NCBI GenBank assembly: GCA_037893245.1
Contig: JBAIAA010000597.1
Location: forward strand, 248,001 to 312,000
DNA: 64,000 nucleotides
Direction of reading: 5' to 3'
Source: Crossaster papposus
Lineage: Eukaryota; Echinodermata; Asteroidea; Velatida; Solasteridae
Below, piece after piece: positions 54,230-63,683 of the stretch. Under the pieces are notes generated by a model. The model did not search any database, was not told the DNA's origin, and worked only from the letters and a program-made list of their open reading frames with translations. Positions within the stretch are counted from its first letter, which is position 1. Every line of letters starts with the position of its first letter. A program made the position numbers and the translations under genes.

Positions 54230-54734
54230 GAAATGGCGACGGGACATGCTACATGTGGACCGAGGCTATGGGAGCAATAGGATTATGCGAGATAGGAACC
54301 TGCCTTATTAAGTATCTGTTGGCACTGCCTAAATCAGTAAAGCATGTCACGATATTCTCCGACAGCTGTGGTGGACAAAACAGGAATCAGTACATATCAG
54401 CTGGATTGCTGTACCTAGTCCGAACGTAATCCATCTCAGTCATCGAGCAGAAATTTTTTGAAAGTAGCCATACTCGAATAGAAGCTGACTCCATGCACAG
54501 CTCAATTAAACATGCCAAAAAGAAGATCCCAATTTTTTCATCCTGATCAGTGGGCCACCCTCGCTTCAATGGCAAGAAGAAAGAAACCCTACAAAGTATT
54601 TCAGCTAAGGTACATAGAGTTTTATGATCTGAAGACACTCGCTCAAAACACTCTGCATAATGCCAAGAAGGAGATGCAGTACACTGGATAAAGATCAAGC
54701 AATTGATGTACAATAAGGACTCGCCTCATAGGCC
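54230..54734 (+). pseudogene. DUF7869-like gene, C-terminal core
   Basis: Another frame change leads to YMWTEAMGAIGLCEIGTCLI, then KHVTIFSDSCGGQNRNQYIS (D-x-C-G-G-Q-N-R-N), a TAA, and FFESSHTRIEADSMHSSIKH (H-T-x-x-E-x-D-S-M-H). A shift then leads to PDQWATLASMARRKKPYKVF and IEFYDLKTLAQNTLHNAKKE before stops at about 54,690. The Asp residues in D-x-C-G-G-Q-N and E-x-D-S-M-H are the invariant acidic positions of the family. Decayed by at least two nonsense or frameshift events. Confidence 0.78.
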
Positions 54735-55949
54735 GTACGGTGTACACATTTTTCTTTTCATCCCGTTTCGACCCCGTGGGTCTAAGAAAACTCTTTGGTT
54801 TTGGACATAGTTTTGTCTGGAGATTATGATTAAAAACAGTTCTCCACAAAAACGCCTGTCGAATTTGAGTAATTATCGACTAAAATCGGCACTAAATGAT
54901 CAACAGCGACGGGGCATTTGTTCATGGTCGCATTACGCTAGCGTGTCACATTAGTTTGAAATACATGCGCTCTGGTACCACGTGATCCGAATTCTCCAAT
55001 CACAACTCAGGTCATAGGCTATTGTATCATTGCGAATCAAAACAATCATGGCGTCGCCCATGTCAGGATCGTCGCGTGTCGAACTCCGTGATAAAACCAG
55101 TTGTTTTGTTCACTTAAAATAATGTTACGGCCGAGAAAATCTTGTGAAAATGGCAACGAATTGGCTAGACCTGCTACTGTGTGCTACAACTGTCGTATAA
55201 GAATTGGTCGTGAAAACCAGCCAAACAGTCGTGACACTACACAGTAAATGCATCGGGTTTACGCTAAACGTTGCGTGTTAGTACCGCTGGATTATTGATC
55301 CCGAACGTCCGACAATCTGCAATATGCCTGGCATGCAGCGGAGAAGCGTAAACGTGCAGAGACACTATCGAAGAAAGCACATTTGCCTCCCAAAACTCAG
55401 TCTCGACCTTGTCATGTTCGCTATCATCATCGGGTCCCGTATATTGCCGCCTCAGTAGATGTATTATTGGCAAGGAACCAAGCATGAGGTTGAGTTACCC
55501 AATAATCTCGGACAGGCCAAAACAGTAAAGATGCAGGTAGGTCATGTACACGTATAGCCTATAAAGTAAGGTCAAAATTAACGATCTAATCTGCTTCCCC
55601 AGCTTCCCAGATTATGTCTATATCGAATTTTGAGAGGCTGTTTCACCTTAAAAATGTATGTTGAATAGACATAGACAAAATACAATTAAAATTCATTTCT
55701 CTTACCTTGGCCCCGGAAAATCTGCTTCTGAAGTTCTGGTTATTACCAGATCTACCCCGATTTTGACAGCCCAGACAGTGAGTGGGGGTTGCACGGAGGT
55801 GGGGTTGGTTGGGAGATTGGTTGGGGGGTTGGAAAGGGGGTTGGAAAATAACCCCTGCTTATATGCTTCAGTCCAGCTTCATCACCATTACCAAACTGCA
55901 CGAATGATGAACTTTAAAAAAAAGGAAATTATCGTAACAGGTCGTTCAA
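54735..55949. other. Intron-like, unrecognised
   Basis: GC-moderate. A short GGGGTTGG tract lies near 55,799-55,848. No gene or element is recognised. Confidence 0.4.
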
Positions 55950-57605
55950 AAATTTATTATTGATTGTATATTTCCCCCCTCTTGTTTATCACCAGATTCA
56001 ACCTTTTTATGCAGTTGCTAATCAAGAAACAAGCAGTGATGATGCCAGGTCTCTAAAGAAGCATTTACTCAAATCCATCATCATCATCACTTGGTACACG
56101 GCAACAGAACTAATAGTTCCATGACGCCGCGGGATCACCACGAGAAGGTAGCTGACGTGATCCTCCAGAAACACCGGGGCGAACCCTTTCTCTTAGCGAT
56201 AAGTGTTTTCTGGGTTCTTTTACGTGCATTATACAACACACGGGACCAACAGCTTTACGTCCCATCCGAAGGACGAAGCAATAGTGGTTTAATTGCCTTG
56301 CTTAAGGACACACGTGTCCACACCGAGACTCGAACTCACGCTCTGCGGAACAGAAAACCCAGCTCTTACCCGCTCGGCCACGACACTCCACAAATCCAGT
56401 GCCAGCCTACCATCTATAAGCCCCCAAATTCGAAGCACGTCCTACCAGCCATGTACATCATCTGCCAAATATCGCATGGGTTGTTAAAATTGTAACATTA
56501 ATGTTCTAAATTCAGTGATTTTGTTATTTGTTCTAACGGAAAAGTTGAGAGAATTATGCTCGAACTGGTTATGATTGAACTGGTTGATGATATTTAAGAC
56601 ATGTCGGGAGCATATTCTTTTTGACACTTTTAATTATTTTCATTTAGTTAACTGAATTTGTTTTCAACGCTCTTTCTAATTAAAACATGTAACCTAGTTT
56701 AAACTTATCGGAACTACACACTGAAACATCCATTATGGAGTATGAATATCCCCCTTTTGGAGAAAATATTGACTAATTGTACTAAAAATGGGCATTCACA
56801 AAAATTTCTTCAAATTGTGCATACAATTCACTCTTTCTGTCATTTCAAATGTTATTGCAACATTGACTTTAATCACAATAATTGTTTAGAGACAATTCAG
56901 TATGCCATTGATTACAGTATGCCTTTGCCCAGTAAGGTTAATACAGATCCAGTGTGAAATAAAACTGTAGGGTGGGTCAGGCACTATCACTCATGGACCA
57001 CAGCAACCAACATGTGGGTACAGGGCCACAAATGGTGAACATTTATTTGTTAATCCTCAATTGTCATGTGATTCTGTTTATTTTAATGTCACTTTGCAAT
57101 GTTATGTTCCATAAGTGAGCACAGAAGATTGTGTAGTGGTGACAAGAATATAATGACAAACAATAGATTTTTGATTTTTTGTCATTATTATGTTTTTATT
57201 ACAAGCTTGCCTTGCATATGAAACCTATTAAATTGACCCCTTTAAACAAAACAGCTGATTACCCATCCCCCCTCCCTCCAAAAATATTAATAATAATATT
57301 ATTTTCTTTTAAAATTATAAAAAATAATGCAAATTGATAAGCCATTTTATTTATCAATCAAATATCAAAAAACGTATTTAAATAGATCAATCTGGGCACA
57401 TATCAAGCCAAAAGGAGTGATTTACAATTACATGTAAACAGGGGTAAAAAGTTATATTTGTCACAAAAAACCGGTGATGTACATGTGTTATACGGGGCAA
57501 GTTGGTTTGAGTCAATATACATTAAGTGGGGACAAAAAGTATGGGGCGAAGTGGCTTAGGGGCAAAATTGTTATAAAAACTAGGCGAGAAAAACCAACTC
57601 GCCCA
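55950..57605 (+). repeat. Segmental duplication, copy 2 (with SINE)
   Basis: Second copy of 46,800-47,970, same orientation. It is longer because of a 313-bp SINE (56,078-56,390, plus an 8-bp target duplication) and an extra segment of about 180 bp near 56,885-57,070. The shared coding-like part carries one extra T (CCTTTTTATGCAG against CCTTATATGCAG), shifting its frame. Confidence 0.9.
56078..56390 (-). mobile_element. tRNA-derived SINE with 8-bp target duplication
   Basis: On the reverse strand from 56,390: GGAGTGTCGTGGCCGAGCGG (A box TGGCCGAGCGGG, 56,380-56,369), and a B box GAGTTCGAGTCTCGG (56,337-56,323). Spacing is like a tRNA-Ser/Leu with a variable arm. A unique body follows with CCTTAAGCAAGGCAATTAAA and GGATGGGACGTAAAGCTGTT, then a (TGA)n tail near 56,078-56,090. 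The target duplication CAAATCCA flanks it (56,070-56,077 and 56,391-56,398). The paralogous empty site is at 46,960-46,970. RNA polymerase III boxes look intact. Confidence 0.92.
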
Positions 57606-57791
57606 TTACATTTTGAAAGTGAATAACTCAAGTTCGACTTGATATTTTTTGGAGAACTTTTAGCATAGTATTTTAAATAGCTACTAGAAACTATATATGC
57701 CTTCAAAAAGTAGACCCATGGGGGTCGAACCGAAACTCATTTTCTAGGCATCTTTTCAGTTACGACATACGGCCTATCTCATCAAATTCAG
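57606..57791. other. Intron-like linker
   Basis: Ends in a splice acceptor-like CATCAAATTCAG (ending 57,791). Nothing else is recognised. Confidence 0.4.
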
Positions 57792-58140
57792 ATACGACTA
57801 TGATGAAAACTTAAGGGCTCTTCGTGTGTGCGCCTCAGGGAGAAAGAAAGGGAAAGATGTTCATCTGGAAAGTAGATACTGTGCACCATTGAAGATATCT
57901 GCAGCCAAGAGGGCAGATTTGATCAATCTCTGTGATACAAATGTGATTTCACAGTTGTTTCACACTTACTTAACCGTTGTCGCAGAGCGGACCCTTGCGC
58001 CACTCTACTCAGACCAAAAATCAAGGAATAGCTCAAAAGAACAGAAGACTAAACGCATGATTTATCCAAACAAAACTATTACATTATTTATAACATTATT
58101 TATTACAGAAAACAAAACTTTAAACCAGGACATTAATTAG
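57792..58140 (+). pseudogene. DUF7869-like gene, last exon
   Basis: After the acceptor: YDYDENLRALRVCASGRKKG, then SRYCAPLKISAAKRADLINL and CDTNVISQLFHTYLTVVAER, then a basic tail and TAG. The pattern Y-x-x-P-L-x-I-S-x-x-K-x-x-D-L-x-x-L-C..V-I-x-x-x-x-H-x-x-Y is how members of this family usually end. No stops up to 58,138, so this exon is undamaged, unlike the middle of the gene. The extra about 45 codons at the end are low-complexity. Confidence 0.65.
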
Positions 58141-58243
58141 ATTATTGTTTACACAGCTCTTTTAAGTACAATATAAATATCCGCACTACACCCTGGGATG
58201 ATTCCATCTTGTATTGTAGCACGGCAAGAGAACTTGATGAAGG

Positions 58244-58303
58244 TAGGTATTCGCCCCGACCATCAGAGACTGGGTAGGTATTCGCCCCGACCATCAGAGA
58301 CTG
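58244..58303. repeat. 30-bp tandem duplication
   Basis: GTAGGTATTCGCCCCGACCA.. occurs twice in a row (starts at 58,244 and 58,274), immediately before the 10-bp array. Confidence 0.9.
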
Positions 58304-58626
58304 GGTAGTAACAGGTAGTAACAGGTAGTAACAGGTAGTAACAGGTAGTAACAGGTAGTAACGGGTAGTAACGGGTAGTCACAGGTAGTCACAGGTAGTA
58401 ACAGGTAGTAACAGGTAGTAACAGGTAGTAACAGGTAGTAACAGGTAGTAACAGGTAGTAACAGGTAGTAACAGGTAGTAACAGGTAGTAACAGGTAGTA
58501 ACAGGTAGTAACAGGTAGTAACAGGTAGTAACAGGTAGTAACAGGTAGTAACAGGTAGTAACAGGTAGTAACAGGTAGTAACAGGTAGTAACAGGTAGTA
58601 ACAGGTAGTAACAGGTAGTAACAGGT
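58304..58626. repeat. 10-bp satellite (ACAGGTAGTA)n, about 31 copies
   Basis: Nearly perfect decamers with a few GTAGTAACGG and GTAGTCACAG variants near the left end. The reverse strand reads as a Tyr/Leu/Pro/Val/Thr-rich open frame (58,379-58,705), which is a shadow. A further 9 copies, one carrying an insertion, are found between the arms of the next hairpin. Confidence 0.95.
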
Positions 58627-58630
58627 TAAT

Positions 58631-58874
58631 GGTTAATGATGAGTTTGTGTCCAACAAGCCATTACCGGCTAGTATTGTCGTGCAGAAACAATAGGAATAC
58701 GTCACGCCTGGATTTTAACAGGTAGTAACAGGTAGTAACAGGTAGTAACAGGTAGTATACCAGGTAGTAACAGGTAGTAACAGGTAGTAAAATCCAGGCG
58801 TGACGTATTCCTATTGTTTCTGCACGACAATACTAGCCGGTTATGGCTTGTTGGACACAAACTCATCATTAACC
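58631..58874. repeat. Hairpin, 86-bp arms with one mismatch, satellite in the loop
   Basis: 58,631-58,716 and 58,789-58,874 are reverse complements apart from one T/A at CCAT(T/A)ACCGG. The 72-bp loop consists of the neighbouring ACAGGTAGTA decamers. Arm sequence includes GTCCAACAAGCC, AGTATTGTCGTGCAGAAACA and AATACGTCACGCCTGGATTT. High identity points to recent origin or to ongoing conversion between arms. Confidence 0.94.
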
Positions 58875-58875
58875 A

Positions 58876-58990
58876 GCACAATAACTCATCGTTACGAACA
58901 CAATAACTCATCGTTACCAATACAATAACTCATCGTTACGAACACAGTAACTCATCGTTACCAATACAATAACTCATCATTACCAATACA
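58876..58990. repeat. 22-bp tandem repeat (ACAATAACTCATCGTTACSA)
   Basis: About five copies alternate between GTTACGAAC and GTTACCAAT forms, giving a 44-bp higher-order period. It abuts the right arm of the hairpin. Confidence 0.9.
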
Positions 58991-59141
58991 ATGATATTAA
59001 ACACAATTGCTGTCCATTATCAAGTAAACAAACAGTACTGTATCACTGTGCCAACCAGATGAACATAATATGTGTCATAGAATGGATATCCTATATAGTT
59101 TACACTGCGGCATTGTGCGGTGTCGTCAATAAGCCACATCG

Positions 59142-59337
59142 CAGGCCCGTACGCAGGAGGGTGCGACGGGTACGTACGCACCCCCCGAAATTACCAAAAG
59201 GTCTACAATTTCCGGGGTAAATAATGGTATTTTGATGTAGAAATAACGGTATTGGCACACACAAATGGACTTGGCTTAGGCGATAATGCCAACAACAAAA
59301 ACCGCACCCCCATAAACAAATCCTGCGTACGGGCCTG
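59142..59337 (-). mobile_element. MITE family Y, complete copy (17-bp TIRs)
   Basis: CAGGCCCGTACGCAGGA at 59,142-59,158 and its reverse complement at 59,321-59,337 delimit a 196-bp element. It is homologous, in reverse orientation, to the MITE in the DUF7869-like exon at 53,659. TIR style (CAGG-x-x-CGTA) resembles hAT-type ends, but no 8-bp duplication is visible. Confidence 0.9.
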
Positions 59338-59428
59338 TGTGATAGGCAGTGCACTTACATTGTAGCCTCATTGTACTCTGTCTTTGTTGTTCACATTCCC
59401 ATTAACAATGGGAGTCTGGATTTTACAT

Positions 59429-59533
59429 AGGCTAATAGCTTCGGAACACGCCAATACCAGCGATAATCGGTCTCGGCGCTGTGCGCCTCGCCCGATTATC
59501 CTGCTGGTATTGGCGTGTTCCTCAGCCATTACC
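59429..59533. mobile_element. Hairpin with GC-rich shared loop, instance 2
   Basis: Left arm about 59,429-59,470 and right arm from 59,492 share GGAACACGCCAATACCAGC and GATAATCGG. The loop reads CTCGGCGCTGTGCGCCTCGC (59,472-59,491), nearly the loop of 51,960-52,066. Arm similarity continues across the transposon inserted at 59,534: CTTTATGTAA after 61,452 pairs with TTACATA near 59,423-59,429. The transposon therefore landed in an already existing hairpin. Confidence 0.82.
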
Positions 59534-61352
59534 CATGGGCGGATCCAGGATTTTTTTAAAGGGGGGGTCCACCCAAGGTCTTAGGCATGATTTTGTGAAT
59601 TGGGTGTGTAAAAAAAAAATGTGGGTGTGTAACAATTTGAGTACATGTAACTGGGAAGCATGTACGCGAAGCGCACATCACGAGGGCGTAGCGCGAAGTC
59701 CCTGCGGCCGGGGTTCAGGGCCCGCTTAAGGGCCCTGAAATTTTTTGGTTTATTAGGTGCTCTCTGGCGCAATCTGAGGCCAATTTCTACCTATTTTTTG
59801 TTAATGTTGTGGCAATATGAAGCCTGATTTTTATACCCTTTTTTTTTAAAATCTAATATTTACCATTTTTAGCTGGAATGATAACTTGAAATAAATTTTT
59901 ACCAGAGGAGTATATTATGGATACCGGTATTGGAAGTTTGGATTTAAAAACAGCGCACACTGACTCACACTACGTGTAAAATGAGGTAACGGTTAATTGG
60001 TCATAAACCTTAGGCATACTTAACATAGGCAGGATTTGGCTGGGAGCGACCGGCAATGACTCCATTTAAAATAATAAACAAATTACAAGCCCTAATATAG
60101 GTTTTCCCGGACGATATCGCAAAATGTGCACATTCATTTGTAAAAGATGCATTCAATTTCGCACTGAAATTCAGAACGACGTATGTCCGAGTTTCATTTT
60201 CGCAAAAACGAGCATTCAATTTAATTTTGTTTAATTCAAATAAATGAATGTGCTTAGCGTTTCATTTAAACGATTACAAACACGTGATTGGGCTTTCGGT
60301 TTGACGTATGCGTCGCCGATTATTAAGGATGTGCAATCTATTTCGCAGCAAATCGATTTATCACTGTGTCACGGCCTGAATTGAATATTCTTATACGAGA
60401 CCACCTGGTTTAATTCCCCATTATGTTACTTTTGATAACACATAAATGGATTCCAATGCTTGGCCAGGCATACAAATGCGTAGAAAATCGGCTGCACATT
60501 TAGCGAAATTGATTGTTGATAAATTAAAAGGAAAACATGATTGCGGGTGTGCATTCAAATTCGCGATAAAATGAACTATCAATATACTAAATTCAGTGCA
60601 CATTCGGGAAATCGTGTGGTGATTTCTTACGACTGGATGCACTATTATGCAAAAACGAATTATCAATTGTTAAATAGAAAACGGGAATGTGAACGTTCAT
60701 ACTATTTCGCACGAAAACGATTGCACCAGTTACAAATTTATGTGCACATTTCGCGATATCGTCCGGGAAAACCTATAGTTATTAAGTAAGTTTAATTTAA
60801 AGTTGTATGTTAAAATAAAATGTTACAAGTTGTGTTTAATCTTTAAAAAACTACACGCCAAACGCCCGCTTGTGCTAGCGGGGTTTATTCCGACCGTCTC
60901 TACAAACGGGGGAAAAAGCGGCGTGTTTGTTCCAATTTAGTGTTTAGTAATTAACATAAATTTAGCTTAAATTTAGGTCACGTGACAAATATATAAACAC
61001 TGTGGTTAGCGCCTATTGCACTCGTTCTGCTGGGGCTACTCAACCGTCACTTCAAACGGTGAAATTCCAGTGTTTTTATTGGCAAGTCTGCCAAGTAAAT
61101 GGGCCCAGTGGTGAGCCAAGCATGGCATTTGGGGCAAGCCTGCCCCGTTCAAGCTTATGAAAGCGTTAAAAAAATTAAAATATGTAATTGCCTGAAATGC
61201 AATAAGAAGGAATAAACAAACTAGCGGCTCGAAAAACTAAGCCAAAAAAGTCAAATCATAGTCTATATGGTTGTTATTTTGTGTGTGTGGTTTGAGAATA
61301 ATACACGTATGTATGCGTGTACATGTATGTACGTTGCTTGTTAGGTGAAATA

Positions 61353-61387
<35 letters not shown>

Positions 61388-61447
61388 CACTCAAGAAAAA
61401 AGGGGGGGTCCGGACCCCTTGGACCCCCCCCCCTGTATCCGCCCATG
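59534..61447. mobile_element. DNA transposon with CATGGGCGGAT inverted ends and TTACC duplication
   Basis: Ends CATGGGCGGATCCAGGA (59,534-59,550) and, in reverse complement, CATGGGCGGATACAGGG (61,431-61,447; 15 of 17 match). Both continue into G-rich GGGGGGGTCC. TTACC flanks both sides (59,529-59,533 and 61,448-61,452). The 1.9-kb interior has a long T tract (about 61,349-61,387), a nested MITE, and no recognisable transposase, so it is non-autonomous. The hAT-like terminus would normally make an 8-bp duplication, so the superfamily is not settled. Confidence 0.85.
60096..60777. mobile_element. Nested MITE, about 37-bp TIRs (TATAGGTTTTCCCGGACGAT..)
   Basis: 60,096-60,134 (TATAGGTTTTCCCGGACGAT then ATCGCAAAATGTGCACA) pairs with the reverse complement of 60,741-60,777 with one difference. 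Interior halves also share inverted words (CATTCAATTTCGC, GTGCACATTC), so the element is partly palindromic. Possible TA target. Confidence 0.85.
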
Positions 61448-61452
61448 TTACC

Positions 61453-62170
61453 CTTTATGTAACAGGTAGGTACAGGACACCAGAAGGCGTCACCGTCACG
61501 GTGATGCAATAAAAGGGACAACGGTCACCCCGCCAGCCACCCGTAGGGTACAATTACGAGAAGTCACCCTGTAATGCAATATGCACAATAAATGCACGAT
61601 TTCACAGGTTCAAGTAAACCACCAAAAGATGCACAGTTTGCATAATAAATACACAGGGTGTTATACCAACCAGATACATGTAATAATAAAACAGTGATTA
61701 CACATACTTATTCAACTTACAAGGACTACGGCTTCGTCCGGGCCTATATATCCAAGTCTGGCGTTCCCGGGAGATTGTGGTGCGGTGCGAAAACAAAATG
61801 AGCCTCAATCGCCCATAAGCGGAAAACAAATATTCCCCCTCCAAGGGGTCTAGGAAGTCCGCCCGACACGCAGCCCTCGGCGGCTCCCAACTCGACAGCC
61901 TCAGCGCTGAAGGTTCACACCCATCCGCTAACGAACACCCAACCCGGCGAGACACACTCACTCCGGCTCCCGCACCACAAAACTCGACTAAACAATCATG
62001 AGCGAGGGTTTTATACCCTCCCTGGAATGCCAGCTAACGGATTAAAATGCCCTTGTGGTTTATGTGTGGATTAAACACGGATTAACCCATTCAAATGCAA
62101 AATCATTGGGGAGTGTGCACCACAGGTGGAATTCCACCTGGGTGCAAGCTGGGATTGGTATTTAACAAAT
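61453..62170 (-). promoter_or_regulatory. LTR-like segment on reverse strand with TATA box
   Basis: On the reverse strand: an 18-bp palindrome CAGGTGGAATTCCACCTG (62,123-62,140), a TATA box GGTATAAAAC (62,017-62,008), a CpG-rich transcribed-like stretch (61,980-61,740) and a GTTTTATTATTACA polyadenylation-like region (about 61,690). This layout suggests a solo LTR or the 5' end of a retroelement. No coding region follows downstream on that strand (the transposon at 59.5-61.4 kb is inserted there). Confidence 0.4.
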
Positions 62171-63178
62171 AATTTTTACAACTGCCCTATGAAGAAAAGT
62201 TTTCTAGCAGCTATGAGTCAGATGGGGAAGAGAAGGAATCGGCAGTAACCGAAGAATAGACAATTCTTTGTCAATCAATATTGCACTCTGTCCTCACTGA
62301 TGTGGACTTGTTTTAGTATCGTGGGTATGTCCTCTTCCGTAGCAGTTGCAGCTTCCTAGGATTTCCTTGAAGTAGTTATGCAGATTGGTGCACAAATATA
62401 AAATTGTTTACACACAGTCATTGTGTCATGAGAAAGGTATTTGGCTATAGGGCCATCGCAGATTTGACCTTTGAAAAAATATAGGGAGAATAACATGAAA
62501 TGCCAGCCATTTTGAAAATTGATTCTTATTCTACCTATAGATATTTTGTTAAAGGACAATATCTTTCTCATACTGTGATTGTGTGCCAAATTTTATGCTT
62601 TTATCATCAAGTGAACAATGTTTTTAACCAATTTGCCTGACAAGTGGGTGTTCCATGTCTGGTAGTTTTGTGTGTGTAGTATCAATACACGACATGAAGC
62701 AAGTTAATGAGCAATCCTTTTTCGCAAATGTTGGTTTCATAATTTTAACAGAATATAACAGCAACCTCGGTTGTCCAGGAAAGCATTTTAAATTTGAAAA
62801 TACATTTTCAATAAAAACATTAAAGGGTTGTCAATCAGTTGATGCATTTAAAAGTAGATAGTTCTACAAAATACATTCCTGCCAAACAAAGTTGGGAAAA
62901 CAACTTAAATTAATGTGTTTTTGTGTGTTTTGTCAATTTAATCAATTTTAAATCGCCCTTGCGCACGAAAGGCAACGTACCATTTCTATGTGCATTTGTA
63001 ATTGTAGGCTAATAGGCATATTTAAATTGGGAAGATAGCATTCGCAAGGACTTCAAGTTGACAATTGAAACTCCTAACCATGCATGACATGGCCAAAAAC
63101 AATTCATGAATTATTTTCTGTTCTTTTTGGTTTATGTTTTAATGAAAACCACTAAAACAATTTACATATACAGGGTGA
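62171..63178. other. Unrecognised AT-rich sequence
   Basis: No gene, RNA or repeat is recognised. Frames are under 80 codons. Confidence 0.4.
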
Positions 63179-63314
63179 ACCCACTGACCTCTACACATGG
63201 ACAGATCATCATTGTTTCACACTTGAAGTCGGCGTGAACTGGAAGTGCAACATGGCGGACCCACGACATCACTCTGTGAGCCAATGAAATGTCCAGGTGT
63301 AAGGTTCAGTGGGT
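63179..63314. mobile_element. MITE family Z, copy 1 (ACCCACTGACCTCTACAC ends)
   Basis: A 136-bp unit whose two ends are inverted (ACCCACTGACCTCTACAC / ACCCACTGAACCTTACAC). It carries GTCGGCGTGAACTGGAAGTG and CAACATGGCGGACC. It is the reverse-oriented partner of the copy at 63,362-63,510. Confidence 0.87.
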
Positions 63315-63361
63315 ACGGTACGTATGACGTAATGTTTATAAATAAAAAATGTATAGAGTAA

Positions 63362-63510
63362 ATCCACTGACCTCTACACCTGGACATTTCATTGGCTCAC
63401 ATAAGTGACGTCTTTGGTCCGCCATGTTGCACTTCCAGTTCGCGCCGACTTCAAGCGTTAGCACAGCAGAATGTAAACAATGGTCCGTCGAGGTGTAGAG
63501 GTCAGTGGGT
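63362..63510. mobile_element. MITE family Z, copy 2, inverted
   Basis: Reverse-complement homologue of 63,179-63,314, 47 bp away: CTGGACATTTCATTGGCTCA, GGTCCGCCATGTTGCACTTC and CGCCGACTTCAAG are shared. Ends TCCACTGACCTCTACACC and GTGTAGAGGTCAGTGGGT are inverted repeats. The pair may be two insertions or one larger fold-back element. Confidence 0.87.
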
Positions 63511-63683
63511 GAACCTAAAAAAACGAAACCCACCGGAAAATGGCCATAATTCCGAAAGTATACATTTTATGGAAAAACTGAAATCAATATCAGAAAGAAG
63601 GAGCTAGAAGCTTTCTTCTGACACCTACATCGCAGGCCTATGGTCACTGGTAACTGAGTACCATCGTCTTGAAAACCATAGGC
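63511..63683. other. Spacer before mariner-like transposase
   Basis: No recognisable domain. It could contain the decayed upstream part of the transposase gene, since conserved motifs begin only at about 63,720. Confidence 0.35.

Larger units (their letters stand above)
45515..58140 (+). pseudogene. Multi-exon DUF7869-like gene, decayed (whole extent)
   Basis: This groups the exons listed below. All are on the forward strand, in the order expected for this invertebrate protein family: a first exon (45,515), small linker exons, an exon with a chromo/Tudor-like barrel pattern (49,386), the Cys/His-containing N-terminal core (53,202), the SDSCGGQNRNQY..HTR-x-E-x-DSMH core (54,230) and a C-terminal segment (57,792). 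Damage includes a MITE in an exon, at least three frameshifts, nonsense codons, a duplicated exon and an intronic segmental duplication with a SINE. Function of the family is unknown, and RNase H-like folds have been suggested. It may be domesticated or transposon-derived. A sister fragment lies at 10.8-11.1 kb. Confidence 0.6.

Noticed and set aside
58304-58626. Regular short direct repeats resembling a CRISPR array
   Set aside because: Repeats are contiguous decamers without spacers, and the setting is a eukaryotic transposon-rich genome without cas genes.
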